Of a DNA stretch of 64,000 nucleotides, positions 52,870 through 61,585 are shown piece by piece. Position 1 is the first letter of the stretch. Each line of letters opens with the position of its first letter. Where the stretch lies: positions 62,001 through 126,000 of the forward strand of contig NZ_SPHO01000002.1 in assembly GCF_005845215.1 (NCBI RefSeq), written 5' to 3'. A program made the translations under genes and the position numbers. The DNA is from Clostridium sp. 1001271st1 H5. Its GTDB lineage: Bacteria; Bacillota; Clostridia; Lachnospirales; Lachnospiraceae. The notes beneath the pieces were generated by a model. It saw nothing but the letters and a program-made list of their open reading frames with translations. It was not told where the DNA came from and made no database searches.

Positions 52870-53226
52870 ATGGCAAGACCAAAGAGGACTATGGCTGCAG
52901 CTGCTCAGACAGGCGCTGTACAGACCAGGGCAGCAGAGGTTAATAAGGCAGAGGAAGTTAAGGCAGCAGAGGAAACAGCAAAAAAGGCCGTGAAGGAAAT
53001 TATGAAGGAAACTGCAAAGGCAGAGATTGAGAAGAGCGTCGTAGTGGAGTTCGGAGGCAGACAGGTAGCGGCAAAGGATGTGCTGGCCCAGGCAGAGGAG
53101 GCATATGCGAAGGCTCATCCGGGAACGGAAATCAAGTCCATAGAGCTGTACATATCACCGGAGCAGAATGCAGCCTATTACGTTGTAAACGGTGAGGGTT
53201 CAGACGAATTCAGAATTGAACTGTAG
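52870..53226 (+). CDS. DUF6465-like small protein
   Basis: A 118-aa protein. The N-terminal half (about 1-60) is Ala/Lys/Glu-rich, helical and without hydrophobic segment. The C-terminal half is a compact domain (VVEFGGRQVAAKDVLAQAEEAYAKAHPG..IKSIELYISPEQNAAYYVVNG), which I recall as DUF6465 of Lachnospiraceae; function unknown. ATG 52870 follows AAGGGAGGAAC. It has its own consensus promoter and terminator, so it is monocistronic and likely abundant. Confidence 0.85.
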   Translation: MARPKRTMAAAAQTGAVQTRAAEVNKAEEVKAAEETAKKAVKEIMKETAKAEIEKSVVVEFGGRQVAAKDVLAQAEEAYAKAHPGTEIKSIELYISPEQNAAYYVVNGEGSDEFRIEL

Positions 53227-53231
53227 CATAA

Positions 53232-53264
53232 AAAATGACCTTATATAATAGGGTCATTTTTTTG
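53232..53264. terminator. Bidirectional terminator
   Basis: AAAATGACC (53232-53240) pairs with GGTCATTTT (53252-53260), with A run upstream and T run downstream. It ends the DUF6465-like gene and, on minus, the kinase operon. Confidence 0.88.
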
Positions 53265-54288
53265 TTGCATTTCCTTTTATCCCACCCAGGAAGATGACAG
53301 CGGCCGTGAATACGCCGTCTTTATACTCATAGGTGAGCTGGCCGCCGTATTCCCGGGCAGTGGCCGCTGCCCTGTTAAGACCCAGGCCGTGAAGCTGGCC
53401 ATCCTGTTTGCGGGAAACCAGGGCGCCGTTTCTGACACGGGGAGGCGCTGCTGCCGGGTTGGACAGGTCTATGAAGAGCATTTCCTTTGCCTTCCTCATT
53501 TTAAAGAGAATCCAGCCCTGGCCTTCCGGCACTTGGCGGGCTGCTTCGAAGGCATTGTCAAGGAGGTTGGCAAAGAGGCTGCATATATCCTGGTCCTTCA
53601 TGGGGCGCAAATCAACGGCGTCAGCCTGTACGGTAAACCCTATATGGAACTGGCTGCAGCGGTTCCGGGTATGATTCAGCAGTACATCCAGGGTGGAGGC
53701 GCCGGTCCAGATGGAGGGAGACAGGCGTTCCAGGGGAATGCCCAGCTGGCTGATATACTGTTGCGCTTCCTGGTATTTTCCCTCCTTCAGCATGGTATCC
53801 ATGACCAGAAGGTGGTTCTTCATATCATGGGAAAGGGACTGCTGCTCAGTCTGAAGCTGCTTGACCATCTCATATTCCTGGCGCACCATCTGGTCCTTCA
53901 GTTCCAGGATGCTTCTGAGTTCGTGCTCCTTCATGTAATTGGAATAGAAGAGCAGGAGAAAGATGAAGCACAGCACCATGATAAGGCACAGGATATAAAA
54001 GCTTACAAGGGACACCGCATAAAACAGATTTACCTGAAACAGCACCACGGTGGTCATACAGATAAAAAATACAAACCAGAGAGTGGATATCATTGGGTCC
54101 ATGCCCAGCCCGTCCATGGTCCGGACAGAACCCACCAGAATCAGGGAAAGGATGAAAAACGGTACTTTTCCTCTGACGCGGTCCGGCAGAAACAGTCCCA
54201 CAAATCCGTAGCAAAGCCATGCTTCGATAAAGTCCGAGAGTACTTCAAACATCTGATATATGGATTGATACCATTGGTTCATCGTCAT
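53254..54288 (-). CDS. GHKL sensor histidine kinase (AgrC/ComD-like)
   Basis: A 344-aa kinase. About five spans (about 15-125) precede a coiled coil, the His box QSLSHDMKNHLLVMD and the GHKL ATPase boxes (LLDNAFEAAR, GLGLNRAAATAREYGG). This is the peptide-quorum type of kinase. ATG 54288 overlaps the regulator stop in ATGA, six bases after GGAGGG; a start at 54303 lacks a site. No agrB/agrD or other peptide gene lies nearby, so its signal is unknown. Confidence 0.92.
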   Translation of the reverse strand: MTMNQWYQSIYQMFEVLSDFIEAWLCYGFVGLFLPDRVRGKVPFFILSLILVGSVRTMDGLGMDPMISTLWFVFFICMTTVVLFQVNLFYAVSLVSFYILCLIMVLCFIFLLLFYSNYMKEHELRSILELKDQMVRQEYEMVKQLQTEQQSLSHDMKNHLLVMDTMLKEGKYQEAQQYISQLGIPLERLSPSIWTGASTLDVLLNHTRNRCSQFHIGFTVQADAVDLRPMKDQDICSLFANLLDNAFEAARQVPEGQGWILFKMRKAKEMLFIDLSNPAAAPPRVRNGALVSRKQDGQLHGLGLNRAAATAREYGGQLTYEYKDGVFTAAVIFLGGIKGNATKK

Positions 54289-55028
54289 AGCATTTCCCTC
54301 CAATACCTGGTTATGGCCTCCCGCGTCTCCTTCAGCCGGTTCCGGCTGACCGGAAGGACCCTGCCGTTGTCCAGGTAAATCTGCTCGTCCTCCAGCTTAT
54401 CCACATGGAACAGGTTCACGATATATCCCCGTTCCACCATGAGAAAGCTGCCACTGCCGCCGGTTACTCCGGCTGGAATTGCATTCAGCTCCTCCAATAC
54501 CTGGGCCAGGGGTTTGCGGACAGGAACCTCACCGCTCCTGGCAGCCATGACAGAGTTTTTCTGTTGCTTATACACATAGAAGATATCCTCCAGAGCTATT
54601 TTCTGGACCCGCCTGGGGGATTCAATGATATAAGCATCAGACGAATTCCGCTTCAGAATCTGGACGGCATCCTTAAGGGCCAGGGGCAGACAGGTTTCCA
54701 TCTCCGTTTTTGGGATGTAACGGAAAACAGACAGCTCATACGCCTTAACCGCATATTGTGTGTGGGAGGTAATAAATATAATCAGGGCCATGGGAAGATG
54801 GCGGCGGAGGGATGCGGCCAGGCTCATCCCGTCCCCTTCCGGCATTTCAATGTCCAGCAGCAGAAGGTCAAAGTGCGCGCCTTCCTCCACATCGTAAAGC
54901 AGCTGGCCGCTGCTGGTGTAAAAAGATGTCTCCGGCGGCTGGGAAATGTCTCTGGCATGGTTTGTAATAATATGATTCATCTGCTCTACAAAGCAGCGTT
55001 CATCGTCACAGACAGCAATTCGTATCAT
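54285..55028 (-). CDS. LytTR-family response regulator (AgrA-like)
   Basis: A 247-aa protein. The receiver (1-120) has acidic pair CDDE and Asp59 in LLLLDIEMPEG. A LytTR DNA-binding domain (about 140-245) includes IYVYKQQK-like strands and VERGYIVNLFHVDKL. Kinase and regulator overlap by four bases. It lies 11 bases after the LCP gene, so the three form one operon. The ribosome binding site AAGGAG overlaps the LCP stop region. Confidence 0.94.
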   Translation of the reverse strand: MIRIAVCDDERCFVEQMNHIITNHARDISQPPETSFYTSSGQLLYDVEEGAHFDLLLLDIEMPEGDGMSLAASLRRHLPMALIIFITSHTQYAVKAYELSVFRYIPKTEMETCLPLALKDAVQILKRNSSDAYIIESPRRVQKIALEDIFYVYKQQKNSVMAARSGEVPVRKPLAQVLEELNAIPAGVTGGSGSFLMVERGYIVNLFHVDKLEDEQIYLDNGRVLPVSRNRLKETREAITRYWREML

Positions 55029-55039
55029 ACATGGACTCC

Positions 55040-56092
55040 TTAATTCCTGACAGCTCGTTTTATGATTTCCCTGCTGATATCCTGTACCTGGCCGGAGCAG
55101 GTGTAGGAATCATCGCCGTACAGGAAACGGTGCAGTTCCTCCACATTGGATTCCAGGGTACTGGGAATGACTACGTTTCCGATTTTTCCCAGGCTTGCAC
55201 CTGTCAGATCAAAGGGAAAACCAGCCGTATCGCTGATGCGGTAATTCTTTAAATTGTATGCAATATCCAGCATCTCATCCTCGCTGAGGCTTGTCATAAC
55301 CTGGGGCAGTACGGTTCCCACTACCTGGACCAATGTGGCAATATCAGCCTGCCGGGCCTTTTCAAATACCTGTTCAACAACAATCCGCTGCCGCTCGGTC
55401 CGTTTAAAGTCAGTGTCCATCATCCTGAGCCGCATATAGGCAACCGACTGGACGCCGTCCAAATGCTGCATGCCGGGTCCGTCCAGATGGGTGGAAGGGA
55501 TTCCGGTGGTGTCCACGGTTTCTGTGATGAAGGCATTGATATAATAGAATTCCTCCTTGGACAGTTTTATGTCCACGCCGCCCAGCAGGTTGATGGCATC
55601 AGCCGCACCTTTCCAGTTAAAGGATACGAAGTCCTCCACCTTCATGTCCAGGTTTGTGTTGATGGCAGATATATTTCCTGAGGGCCCCTGGAGGAAATAG
55701 GATTGGTTCAGCTTTCCGTAGCCGCTGTTTGCAGTGTCGTTCATAAGGAAGGTGTCTCGGTATAAGGATACAAGGCGTATTTCCCCTGTATCCCGGTTAA
55801 TGGAGCACAGCATCTGTACGTCCGCATTACTTTCTTTGCCAAGATTTCCGTTGCGGCTGTCCACGCCAAAGACGGCAATGGTCCAGTATCCGCCCAGTTT
55901 TTCCCGGGTCTGTATGTCCAGGTTCTCATTGGTCATGGCAGAGGCCAGCTCCGGTTCGTCCTCCGGCCGGATAATGGTAAGGGAGCCGGCCGTCTTTGTG
56001 ATATAGAGAAGGCCGGAGCAGAGTGCAAAGAGCAGTGTGGACAGCAGCATGATGCCTGCTTTTTTCAATATGGATTTCCAGTTAAAGTTCAT
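55040..56092 (-). CDS. LCP-family (LytR-CpsA-Psr) cell wall protein
   Basis: A 350-aa membrane-anchored phosphotransferase that attaches teichoic acid or other polymers to peptidoglycan. One N-terminal span (LKKAGIMLLSTLLFALCSGLLY), then the LCP domain (about 75-230) with FGVDSRNG, SLYRDTFL and the Arg-rich RLRMMDTDFKRTERQR site. The ribosome binding site is GAAAGGAG. A minus-strand TATAAT at 56168-56163 may be its -10, although no -35 is clear. Co-transcription with a LytTR system suggests cell-wall control. Confidence 0.93.
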   Translation of the reverse strand: MNFNWKSILKKAGIMLLSTLLFALCSGLLYITKTAGSLTIIRPEDEPELASAMTNENLDIQTREKLGGYWTIAVFGVDSRNGNLGKESNADVQMLCSINRDTGEIRLVSLYRDTFLMNDTANSGYGKLNQSYFLQGPSGNISAINTNLDMKVEDFVSFNWKGAADAINLLGGVDIKLSKEEFYYINAFITETVDTTGIPSTHLDGPGMQHLDGVQSVAYMRLRMMDTDFKRTERQRIVVEQVFEKARQADIATLVQVVGTVLPQVMTSLSEDEMLDIAYNLKNYRISDTAGFPFDLTGASLGKIGNVVIPSTLESNVEELHRFLYGDDSYTCSGQVQDISREIIKRAVRN

Positions 56093-56283
56093 GGGTACAG
56101 CTCCTTTCGGTGAGAGTGATGCGGGTTCCCGGTTCGCCGCTGACCTCAGTACTGATGGTTCTATTATAGCATTGAATGGGGAGAAGTGTTGGTTTTGTCC
56201 GCCAATGGAAGGATTTGGGGCCTGAATGTGTAATCAGCCATCGGAGGGAAGAGTCCGGAATAACTGTATCTGATATCAAGATA

Positions 56284-56333
56284 TTTGAAATAAACATAAA
56301 AATGTTGACAACAAATATGAAACAGCTTATTAT
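56284..56333 (+). promoter_or_regulatory. Promoter and DeoR-type operator before the 56380 gene
   Basis: TTGACA (56305-56310), 17 bases, TATTAT (56328-56333). Just upstream and overlapping the -35 is TTTGAAATAAACATAAAAAT-GTTGA (56284-56309), which resembles words at 57451-57500 and 63633-63661. Confidence 0.7.
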
Positions 56334-56379
56334 AAATCATATACCATTAAAAATTCACGTTAAAGAAGGGGTGTTTGAC

Positions 56380-57363
56380 ATGAAAATTGTTGTTCTGGAC
56401 GGGTACACGGAAAACCCAGGGGACCTTAGCTGGGAAGGGCTTAAGGATTTGGGGGAGCTTACGGTCTATGACAGGACTCCTGTGGGGGATGCGGGAGAAA
56501 TCATAAAGAGGATTGGCGATGCCCAGGCTGTCTTTACCAACAAGACGCCTCTTACAAAGGAAGTGTTTGAGGCATGCGGCCATATCCGCTTTGTGGGGGT
56601 GCTGGCTACCGGATATAATGTGGTGGACTGTGATGCAGCGTCAGCCAGGGGGATTCCTGTATGCAATATCCCTTCCTACGGGACGGATGCAGTTGCCCAG
56701 TATACCATTGCACTGCTTTTGGAAATCTGCCATCATATCGGCCATCACAGCCAGGCTGTCCGTGAAGGCAGGTGGGAGAGCTGTCCGGACTGGTGTTTCT
56801 GGGATTATCCGCTGATTGAGCTGGCGGGAAAGACCATGGGCATCATAGGATTTGGGCGGATTGGGCAGGGAACGGCCCGCATTGCCCAGGCCCTTGGCAT
56901 GAAGGTCCTGGCCTATGATGCTTACCGGAATGAGGCCCTGGAAAATGAAAACTGCCGTTACGCTGATTTGGATGAATTGTACCGTATGTCCGATGTGATA
57001 GCCCTTCACTGTCCTCTGTTTCCCGATACCGCGGGAATGATTAACAGGGATTCCATTGCAAAGATGAAGGACGGGGTAATCATCCTCAATGACTCCAGAG
57101 GCCCTCTGATTGTGGAAGAGGATTTGAAGGAGGCGCTGAATTCCGGCAAAGTGGGGGCTGCCGGCTTGGACGTGGTGTCCACTGAGCCTATCCGGGGAGA
57201 TAACCCCCTGCTCCAGGCAAGGAACTGCTTTATTACGCCCCATATTGCCTGGGCTCCCAGGGAGAGCAGGCAGCGGCTGATGGACATAGCAGTGTCGAAC
57301 CTGAAGTCATTTATGGACGGAAGTCCTGTAAATGTTGTGAACAAGCAGGTTACGGGAAAGTAA
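56380..57363 (+). CDS. D-isomer-specific 2-hydroxyacid dehydrogenase (hydroxypyruvate reductase-like)
   Basis: A 327-aa NAD-dependent enzyme. The cofactor motif is MGIIGFGRIGQGTA; the catalytic Arg is in LNDSRGPLI, Glu in DVVSTEPI and His in TPHIAWAP. That combination, with SRG in place of the usual ARG, is seen in glycerate/hydroxypyruvate-type members. ATG 56380 is nine bases after GAAGGGG; the longer frame from 56176 crosses the promoter and is not used. A terminator follows. Confidence 0.92.
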   Translation: MKIVVLDGYTENPGDLSWEGLKDLGELTVYDRTPVGDAGEIIKRIGDAQAVFTNKTPLTKEVFEACGHIRFVGVLATGYNVVDCDAASARGIPVCNIPSYGTDAVAQYTIALLLEICHHIGHHSQAVREGRWESCPDWCFWDYPLIELAGKTMGIIGFGRIGQGTARIAQALGMKVLAYDAYRNEALENENCRYADLDELYRMSDVIALHCPLFPDTAGMINRDSIAKMKDGVIILNDSRGPLIVEEDLKEALNSGKVGAAGLDVVSTEPIRGDNPLLQARNCFITPHIAWAPRESRQRLMDIAVSNLKSFMDGSPVNVVNKQVTGK

Positions 57364-57390
57364 GATGTGAACAAACAAATGATTGGAAAA

Positions 57391-57432
57391 GATCTGCAGA
57401 CGGTAAAATGCATCCGCCTGCAGGTCTTTTTT
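57391..57432 (+). terminator. Terminator after the 56380 gene
   Basis: GATCTGCAGACGG (57391-57403) pairs with CCGCCTGCAGGTC (57414-57426, with G-T pairs), then six T. Confidence 0.9.
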
Positions 57433-57450
57433 GTTGTATAAACAGATATT

Positions 57451-57525
57451 AAATCTTTGAAACAAAAGTAAATATGATTAAAACAAATAAAAAATGTTGA
57501 TTTTAATAAAAAATAGTGATATTAT
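57451..57525 (+). promoter_or_regulatory. Promoter and DeoR-type operator of the dehydrogenase-aldolase operon
   Basis: TTGATT (57497-57502), 17 bases, TATTAT (57520-57525). Upstream are AAATCTTTGAAACAAA (57451-57466) and TAAAACAAATAAAAAAT (57479-57495). Both words occur exactly once more, before the LivH gene. Confidence 0.75.
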
Positions 57526-57552
57526 AATTACATAAAATAGTCAGGAGGGCGA

Positions 57553-58635
57553 ATGATGAAAGCATTGGCAAAGTTTGGCCGTCCCAGTGATTTCGGGACC
57601 TACAGGCTGATTGACATTCCGGAGCCGGAATGCGGCGACGATGATATCATCCTGGAAGTAAAGGCAGCTGCAATCTGCGGGGCGGATATGAAGCATTACA
57701 AAGTGGATAATGGTTCGGATGAATTCGGCTCTGTCCGCGGCCATGAGTTTGCCGGAGAGATTGTCCGGGTGGGTAAGAATGTGAAGGACTGGAGGCCGGG
57801 ACAGCGGATTGTATCGGACAATACAGGGCATGTGTGCGGCAGATGCCCGGCCTGCGAACGGGGAGATTATCTTCTTTGTTCGGAAAAGGTTAACCTGGGC
57901 CTGGGATACGGGTACAGCGGAGGCTTCACAAAGTACTGCAGGATTCCGGGGGAGATACTTGCCATTCACAAGAGAGCTGTCTGGGAGATTCCCCAGGGGC
58001 TTACATATGAGGAAGCGGCTGTGATGGACCCAATCTGTAATGCGTATAAGGCCATTGCCCAGCGTTCCGGCCTCCTGCCGGGAGAGAACGTGGTCATATT
58101 CGGAACAGGGCCTCTGGGGCTGTTCTCCGTGCAGATTGCAAAATTAATGGGAGCCCTCCATATTGTGGTGGTCGGCCTGGAGGAGGACGTAAAGGTCCGG
58201 TTCGGTGTGGCCAGGCAGCTGGGAGCCACGGCAGTGGTGAACGGTTCCGCTGAGGACGTGGTGGAACGCTGCCGTGAGATATGCGGAGGCCGGGACAGCA
58301 TCGGTCTGGTGGTGGACTGCGCCGGCGCTAATATATGCCTGAAGCAGGCCATTGAGATGGTGCGCTGCAACGGGGAAATCGTCCGGGTCGGCATGGGATT
58401 TAATCCCCTGGGATTTTCCATCAATGATATATCCATGAAGGCGGTATCCATCATCGGACACATGGCGTATGACGCCACCTCATGGAGGAACGCCCTTAAC
58501 CTTCTGGAGGCCGGCCGGATTCAGGTAAAACCCATGATTACGCACAGGCTGGGCCTTTCCCAGTGGGAGGAAGGGTTTGAGGCCATGGCAAATAAAGAGG
58601 CAATCAAGGTCATCCTGACTTATGATTTTGACTGA
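57553..58635 (+). CDS. Zinc-dependent alcohol/polyol dehydrogenase (MDR family)
   Basis: A 360-aa medium-chain dehydrogenase. Catalytic zinc ligands are in AAAICGADMKHYK and RGHEFAGEIV; the structural zinc loop is CGRCPACERGDYLLC; the cofactor loop is IFGTGPLGLFSVQIAK. It is similar to sorbitol/threonine dehydrogenase-like enzymes. The ribosome binding site is CAGGAGGG. It is the first gene of a five-gene operon (to 62566). Confidence 0.94.
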   Translation: MMKALAKFGRPSDFGTYRLIDIPEPECGDDDIILEVKAAAICGADMKHYKVDNGSDEFGSVRGHEFAGEIVRVGKNVKDWRPGQRIVSDNTGHVCGRCPACERGDYLLCSEKVNLGLGYGYSGGFTKYCRIPGEILAIHKRAVWEIPQGLTYEEAAVMDPICNAYKAIAQRSGLLPGENVVIFGTGPLGLFSVQIAKLMGALHIVVVGLEEDVKVRFGVARQLGATAVVNGSAEDVVERCREICGGRDSIGLVVDCAGANICLKQAIEMVRCNGEIVRVGMGFNPLGFSINDISMKAVSIIGHMAYDATSWRNALNLLEAGRIQVKPMITHRLGLSQWEEGFEAMANKEAIKVILTYDFD

Positions 58636-58655
58636 AGCCGAAAGGACGGGGAGAA

Positions 58656-59699
58656 ATGAAGAATACGGAAGCGATTTTAGTTACGCCCGGAGTCATGCGG
58701 ATTGAAGAATGCCCTGTGCCGGTTCCGGCAGGGAATGAGGTTCTGATTAAGGTGGAATATGTGGGAATCTGCGGCTCGGATGTGCACGGATTTGAGTGCG
58801 GACCCTTCATACCGCCAAAGGACCCTTCGCAGAAAATCGGGCTGGGACATGAGTTTTCAGGCACCGTGGTGTCGGCAGGGGCTGATGTGACACGGTTCAA
58901 GGCGGGCGACCGCGTACTATGTGAACCGGGGATTCCCTGCGGCAAATGCGAATACTGTCTGGGGGGACACTATAACCTTTGTCCCCAGGTGGATTTTATG
59001 GCAACCCAGCCTAACTACAAAGGCGCCCTTACCAATTACCTGGTGCACCCGGAAAGCTTTACATACCACCTGCCGGACCATATGGACATGGTGGAAGGAG
59101 CGCTGGTGGAGCCTGCGGCGGTGGGGATGCATGCGGCGGAGCTGGCCGGGGTAAAGCCCGGAAAAAAGGTCCTTATACTGGGAGCCGGCTGCATTGGGCT
59201 CATGACGCTTCAGGCCTGTGTTCTCATGGGAGCGGACCGGATTGTGGTGGTTGACGTAATTGCCGGCCGGCTGGAGAAAGCACTGCAGCTGGGAGCGTGG
59301 CATGTGATTGACGGAAGGGAAGAGGATACGGTAGACCGCAGCCGGGAATTGTTGGGCGGGGACGGGGCTGACATTGTCTTTGAGACAGCCGGCAGCAGGG
59401 TGACTGCCATGCAGGCACTGGCATCTGTCAGAAGAGGCGGTGAGGTCATGATAGTGGGAACCATACCGGGGGAGACGCCTGTGGACTTCCTTAAAATCAA
59501 CCGTGAGGTGAAGGTGCAGACCGTTTTCCGGTATGCCAATAATTTCCCCATGACCATCCAGGCCATATCATCAGGAAGATTCGACGTGCTGACCATGGTG
59601 ACGGATGAATACGCTTATGAGGATGTGCAAAAGGCCTTTGAGGAATCCATAAGCCGCAAAGCGGAAATCATTAAGGGCGTCATTAGAATCAGCGGTTAA
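58656..59699 (+). CDS. Zinc-dependent alcohol/polyol dehydrogenase (MDR family)
   Basis: A 347-aa paralogue of the preceding enzyme and closer to sorbitol/xylitol dehydrogenase. It has VGICGSDVHGFE, LGHEFSGTVV, structural zinc loop CGKCEYCLGGHYNLC and cofactor loop LILGAGCIGLMTLQA. Two different polyol dehydrogenases in one operon suggest either two stereochemical steps or two substrates. The ribosome binding site is GGGGAG, 21 bases after the first gene. Confidence 0.94.
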   Translation: MKNTEAILVTPGVMRIEECPVPVPAGNEVLIKVEYVGICGSDVHGFECGPFIPPKDPSQKIGLGHEFSGTVVSAGADVTRFKAGDRVLCEPGIPCGKCEYCLGGHYNLCPQVDFMATQPNYKGALTNYLVHPESFTYHLPDHMDMVEGALVEPAAVGMHAAELAGVKPGKKVLILGAGCIGLMTLQACVLMGADRIVVVDVIAGRLEKALQLGAWHVIDGREEDTVDRSRELLGGDGADIVFETAGSRVTAMQALASVRRGGEVMIVGTIPGETPVDFLKINREVKVQTVFRYANNFPMTIQAISSGRFDVLTMVTDEYAYEDVQKAFEESISRKAEIIKGVIRISG

Positions 59700-59734
59700 A
59701 CCAGATTGTATTAGGAAAGGAATGAGGTATCAAT

Positions 59735-60589
59735 ATGTTAGTATCGACAAAGGACATGTTAGTAAAGGCACAGAAGGAGCACTATGCAGTTGCCAACTTC
59801 TGTATATGGAATGTGGAAATGCTCTCTGGCGTTATGAAGGCCTGCGAGAAGCTTCAGTCCCCGGTCATCCTGTCATTTGGAAGCGGATTCCTTGTGAACA
59901 CGGACATAAACCATTTTGTGAACATGATGCGTTCCTATGCAACTCAGACCTCGCTGCCCTGCTCCATCCACTGGGACCACGGACGCAGCTTTGAGATTGT
60001 GAGCCATGCCATTGACATCGGTTATAATTCCCTGATGATAGACGGTTCAGCCTACAGCTTTGAGGAGAACATAAGGATGACAAAGGAAGTGGTGGATAAG
60101 TTCCATCCCATGTGCATTCCCGTGGAAGCAGAGCTGGGACATGTGGGCGCTGAGACAGACTATGAAGAGGCGCTGAACCACTATATGTATACGGACCCGT
60201 CCCAGGCAGCGGAGTTTGTGGAAAAGACAGGGATTGATTCCCTGGCAGTGGCCATCGGCAACCAGCATGGCGCCTATACGGCTCCGCCAAGGATTAATTT
60301 TGAAATCTTGGAAAAGGTCCGCGGGGACGTATCCATACCCCTGGTGCTTCACGGCGCATCCGGCATAGGGGATGAGGACATCCGTCATGCCATAAGCCTG
60401 GGAATCACCAAAATCAACATCCATACAGAGCTCTGCGAGGCTGCCGTGTCGGCAATCGAGGCACATGAAAAGGGAGAAGGATATCAGGCCCTTAACATAC
60501 GTGTCCGGGACGCGGTCCAGAAGCGGGCGGAAGAAAAGATTCTGCTGTTTGGCAGCAACGGAAAGGCGGAGGGATGGTTTGAAAAATAG
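59735..60589 (+). CDS. Class II ketose-bisphosphate aldolase
   Basis: A 284-aa Zn aldolase. Motifs are SIHWDHGRS (Trp in place of the usual Leu between the His and Asp), VEAELGHVGAETD, IGNQHGAYT, VLHGASG and KINIHTEL. The NQHG and HGASG forms differ from the other two aldolases (TVHG/TAHG, HGGSG), so specificity is probably different. The ribosome binding site is AAAGGAATGAGG. Confidence 0.93.
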   Translation: MLVSTKDMLVKAQKEHYAVANFCIWNVEMLSGVMKACEKLQSPVILSFGSGFLVNTDINHFVNMMRSYATQTSLPCSIHWDHGRSFEIVSHAIDIGYNSLMIDGSAYSFEENIRMTKEVVDKFHPMCIPVEAELGHVGAETDYEEALNHYMYTDPSQAAEFVEKTGIDSLAVAIGNQHGAYTAPPRINFEILEKVRGDVSIPLVLHGASGIGDEDIRHAISLGITKINIHTELCEAAVSAIEAHEKGEGYQALNIRVRDAVQKRAEEKILLFGSNGKAEGWFEK

Positions 60590-61583
60590 TGAATGGGGTG
60601 AAAGGCAGGGGGATGCGCTGGAGCGCGGGGAATGCTGTGAGGTGGTAATCGTGGGCGCTGCCCATACGGATTTGCAGCTTTATCCGGTGGGAAAGGATGT
60701 GCTGGACACTGCATCCTACTCTGTAAAGCAGATGGTGCTTACAGTGGGCGGCGATGCCTTAAATGAGGCCACGGTCATAACACGTCTGGGCCACAGGGTC
60801 AGGCTGGTGAGCTGCGTGGGAGACGATGTCATCGGTTCCCTGGTGCTGGAGCATTGCAGAAAGAACAACATTGGCACCGAATACATCAAGGTGGACAGCA
60901 GCAAGGTCACTTCCATCAATGTGGGCCTTATACGGGAGGATGGGGAACGGACATTTATTAACAACAAAAGCGGAAGCATCTGGACCTTCTGTCCGGAGGA
61001 TGTGGAGAAAGAGTCCGTATCCCATGGAAGAATCCTGTCCTTTGCCAGCATTTTCAACAATCCCCTTTTGGATGAGGACCTGATGATTCCTCTTTTTGAG
61101 AGGGCCAGGGAAAAGGGCATGTTAATCTGCGCCGATATTGTGGGCTGCAAAAGAGGAGAACGTCTGGAAGACATACAGAAGGCCCTTTCCTACGTGGACT
61201 ACTTTTTCCCCAACTATGCAGAGGCGGCGGAGATTACCGGCAGGCAGGAGCTGGAAGAGATAGCGGAAACCCTGCTTAACTGCGGGGTCAGGAACGTAAT
61301 CATCAAGATTGGAAAAAGGGGATGCTACATCAGGAACAGGGAGGAATCCTTTACTGTTCCCGCATTTTCCGGTACGCAGTGCGTGGACACCACAGGCGCT
61401 GGCGATAACTTTGCATCGGGCTTCATATGCGGCCTGCTGGAGGGGAAGGGACTTAAGGAGTGCGCACAGTTTGCCAACTGCACTGCTTCGGTATCCGTGG
61501 AGTGCGTTGGCGCCACCACGGGAGTGCAGGACAGGAAACAGGTGGAAGCCCGTTATCAGGAATATTTGAAAATGGAGAGATGA
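60579..61583 (+). CDS. PfkB-family carbohydrate kinase
   Basis: About 334 aa. The substrate-side motif is TVGGDALNEATVITRLGH; the catalytic motif DTTGAGDNFASGF is near the C-terminus. It should phosphorylate a ketose or related sugar to feed the aldolase. The start is not clear: TTG 60579, five bases after GGAGGG and overlapping the aldolase gene, is most plausible; GTG 60642 is a shorter choice. The longer open frame to 60465 lies inside the aldolase gene and is rejected. Confidence 0.9.
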   Translation: MKNSEWGERQGDALERGECCEVVIVGAAHTDLQLYPVGKDVLDTASYSVKQMVLTVGGDALNEATVITRLGHRVRLVSCVGDDVIGSLVLEHCRKNNIGTEYIKVDSSKVTSINVGLIREDGERTFINNKSGSIWTFCPEDVEKESVSHGRILSFASIFNNPLLDEDLMIPLFERAREKGMLICADIVGCKRGERLEDIQKALSYVDYFFPNYAEAAEITGRQELEEIAETLLNCGVRNVIIKIGKRGCYIRNREESFTVPAFSGTQCVDTTGAGDNFASGFICGLLEGKGLKECAQFANCTASVSVECVGATTGVQDRKQVEARYQEYLKMER

Positions 61584-61585
61584 GT

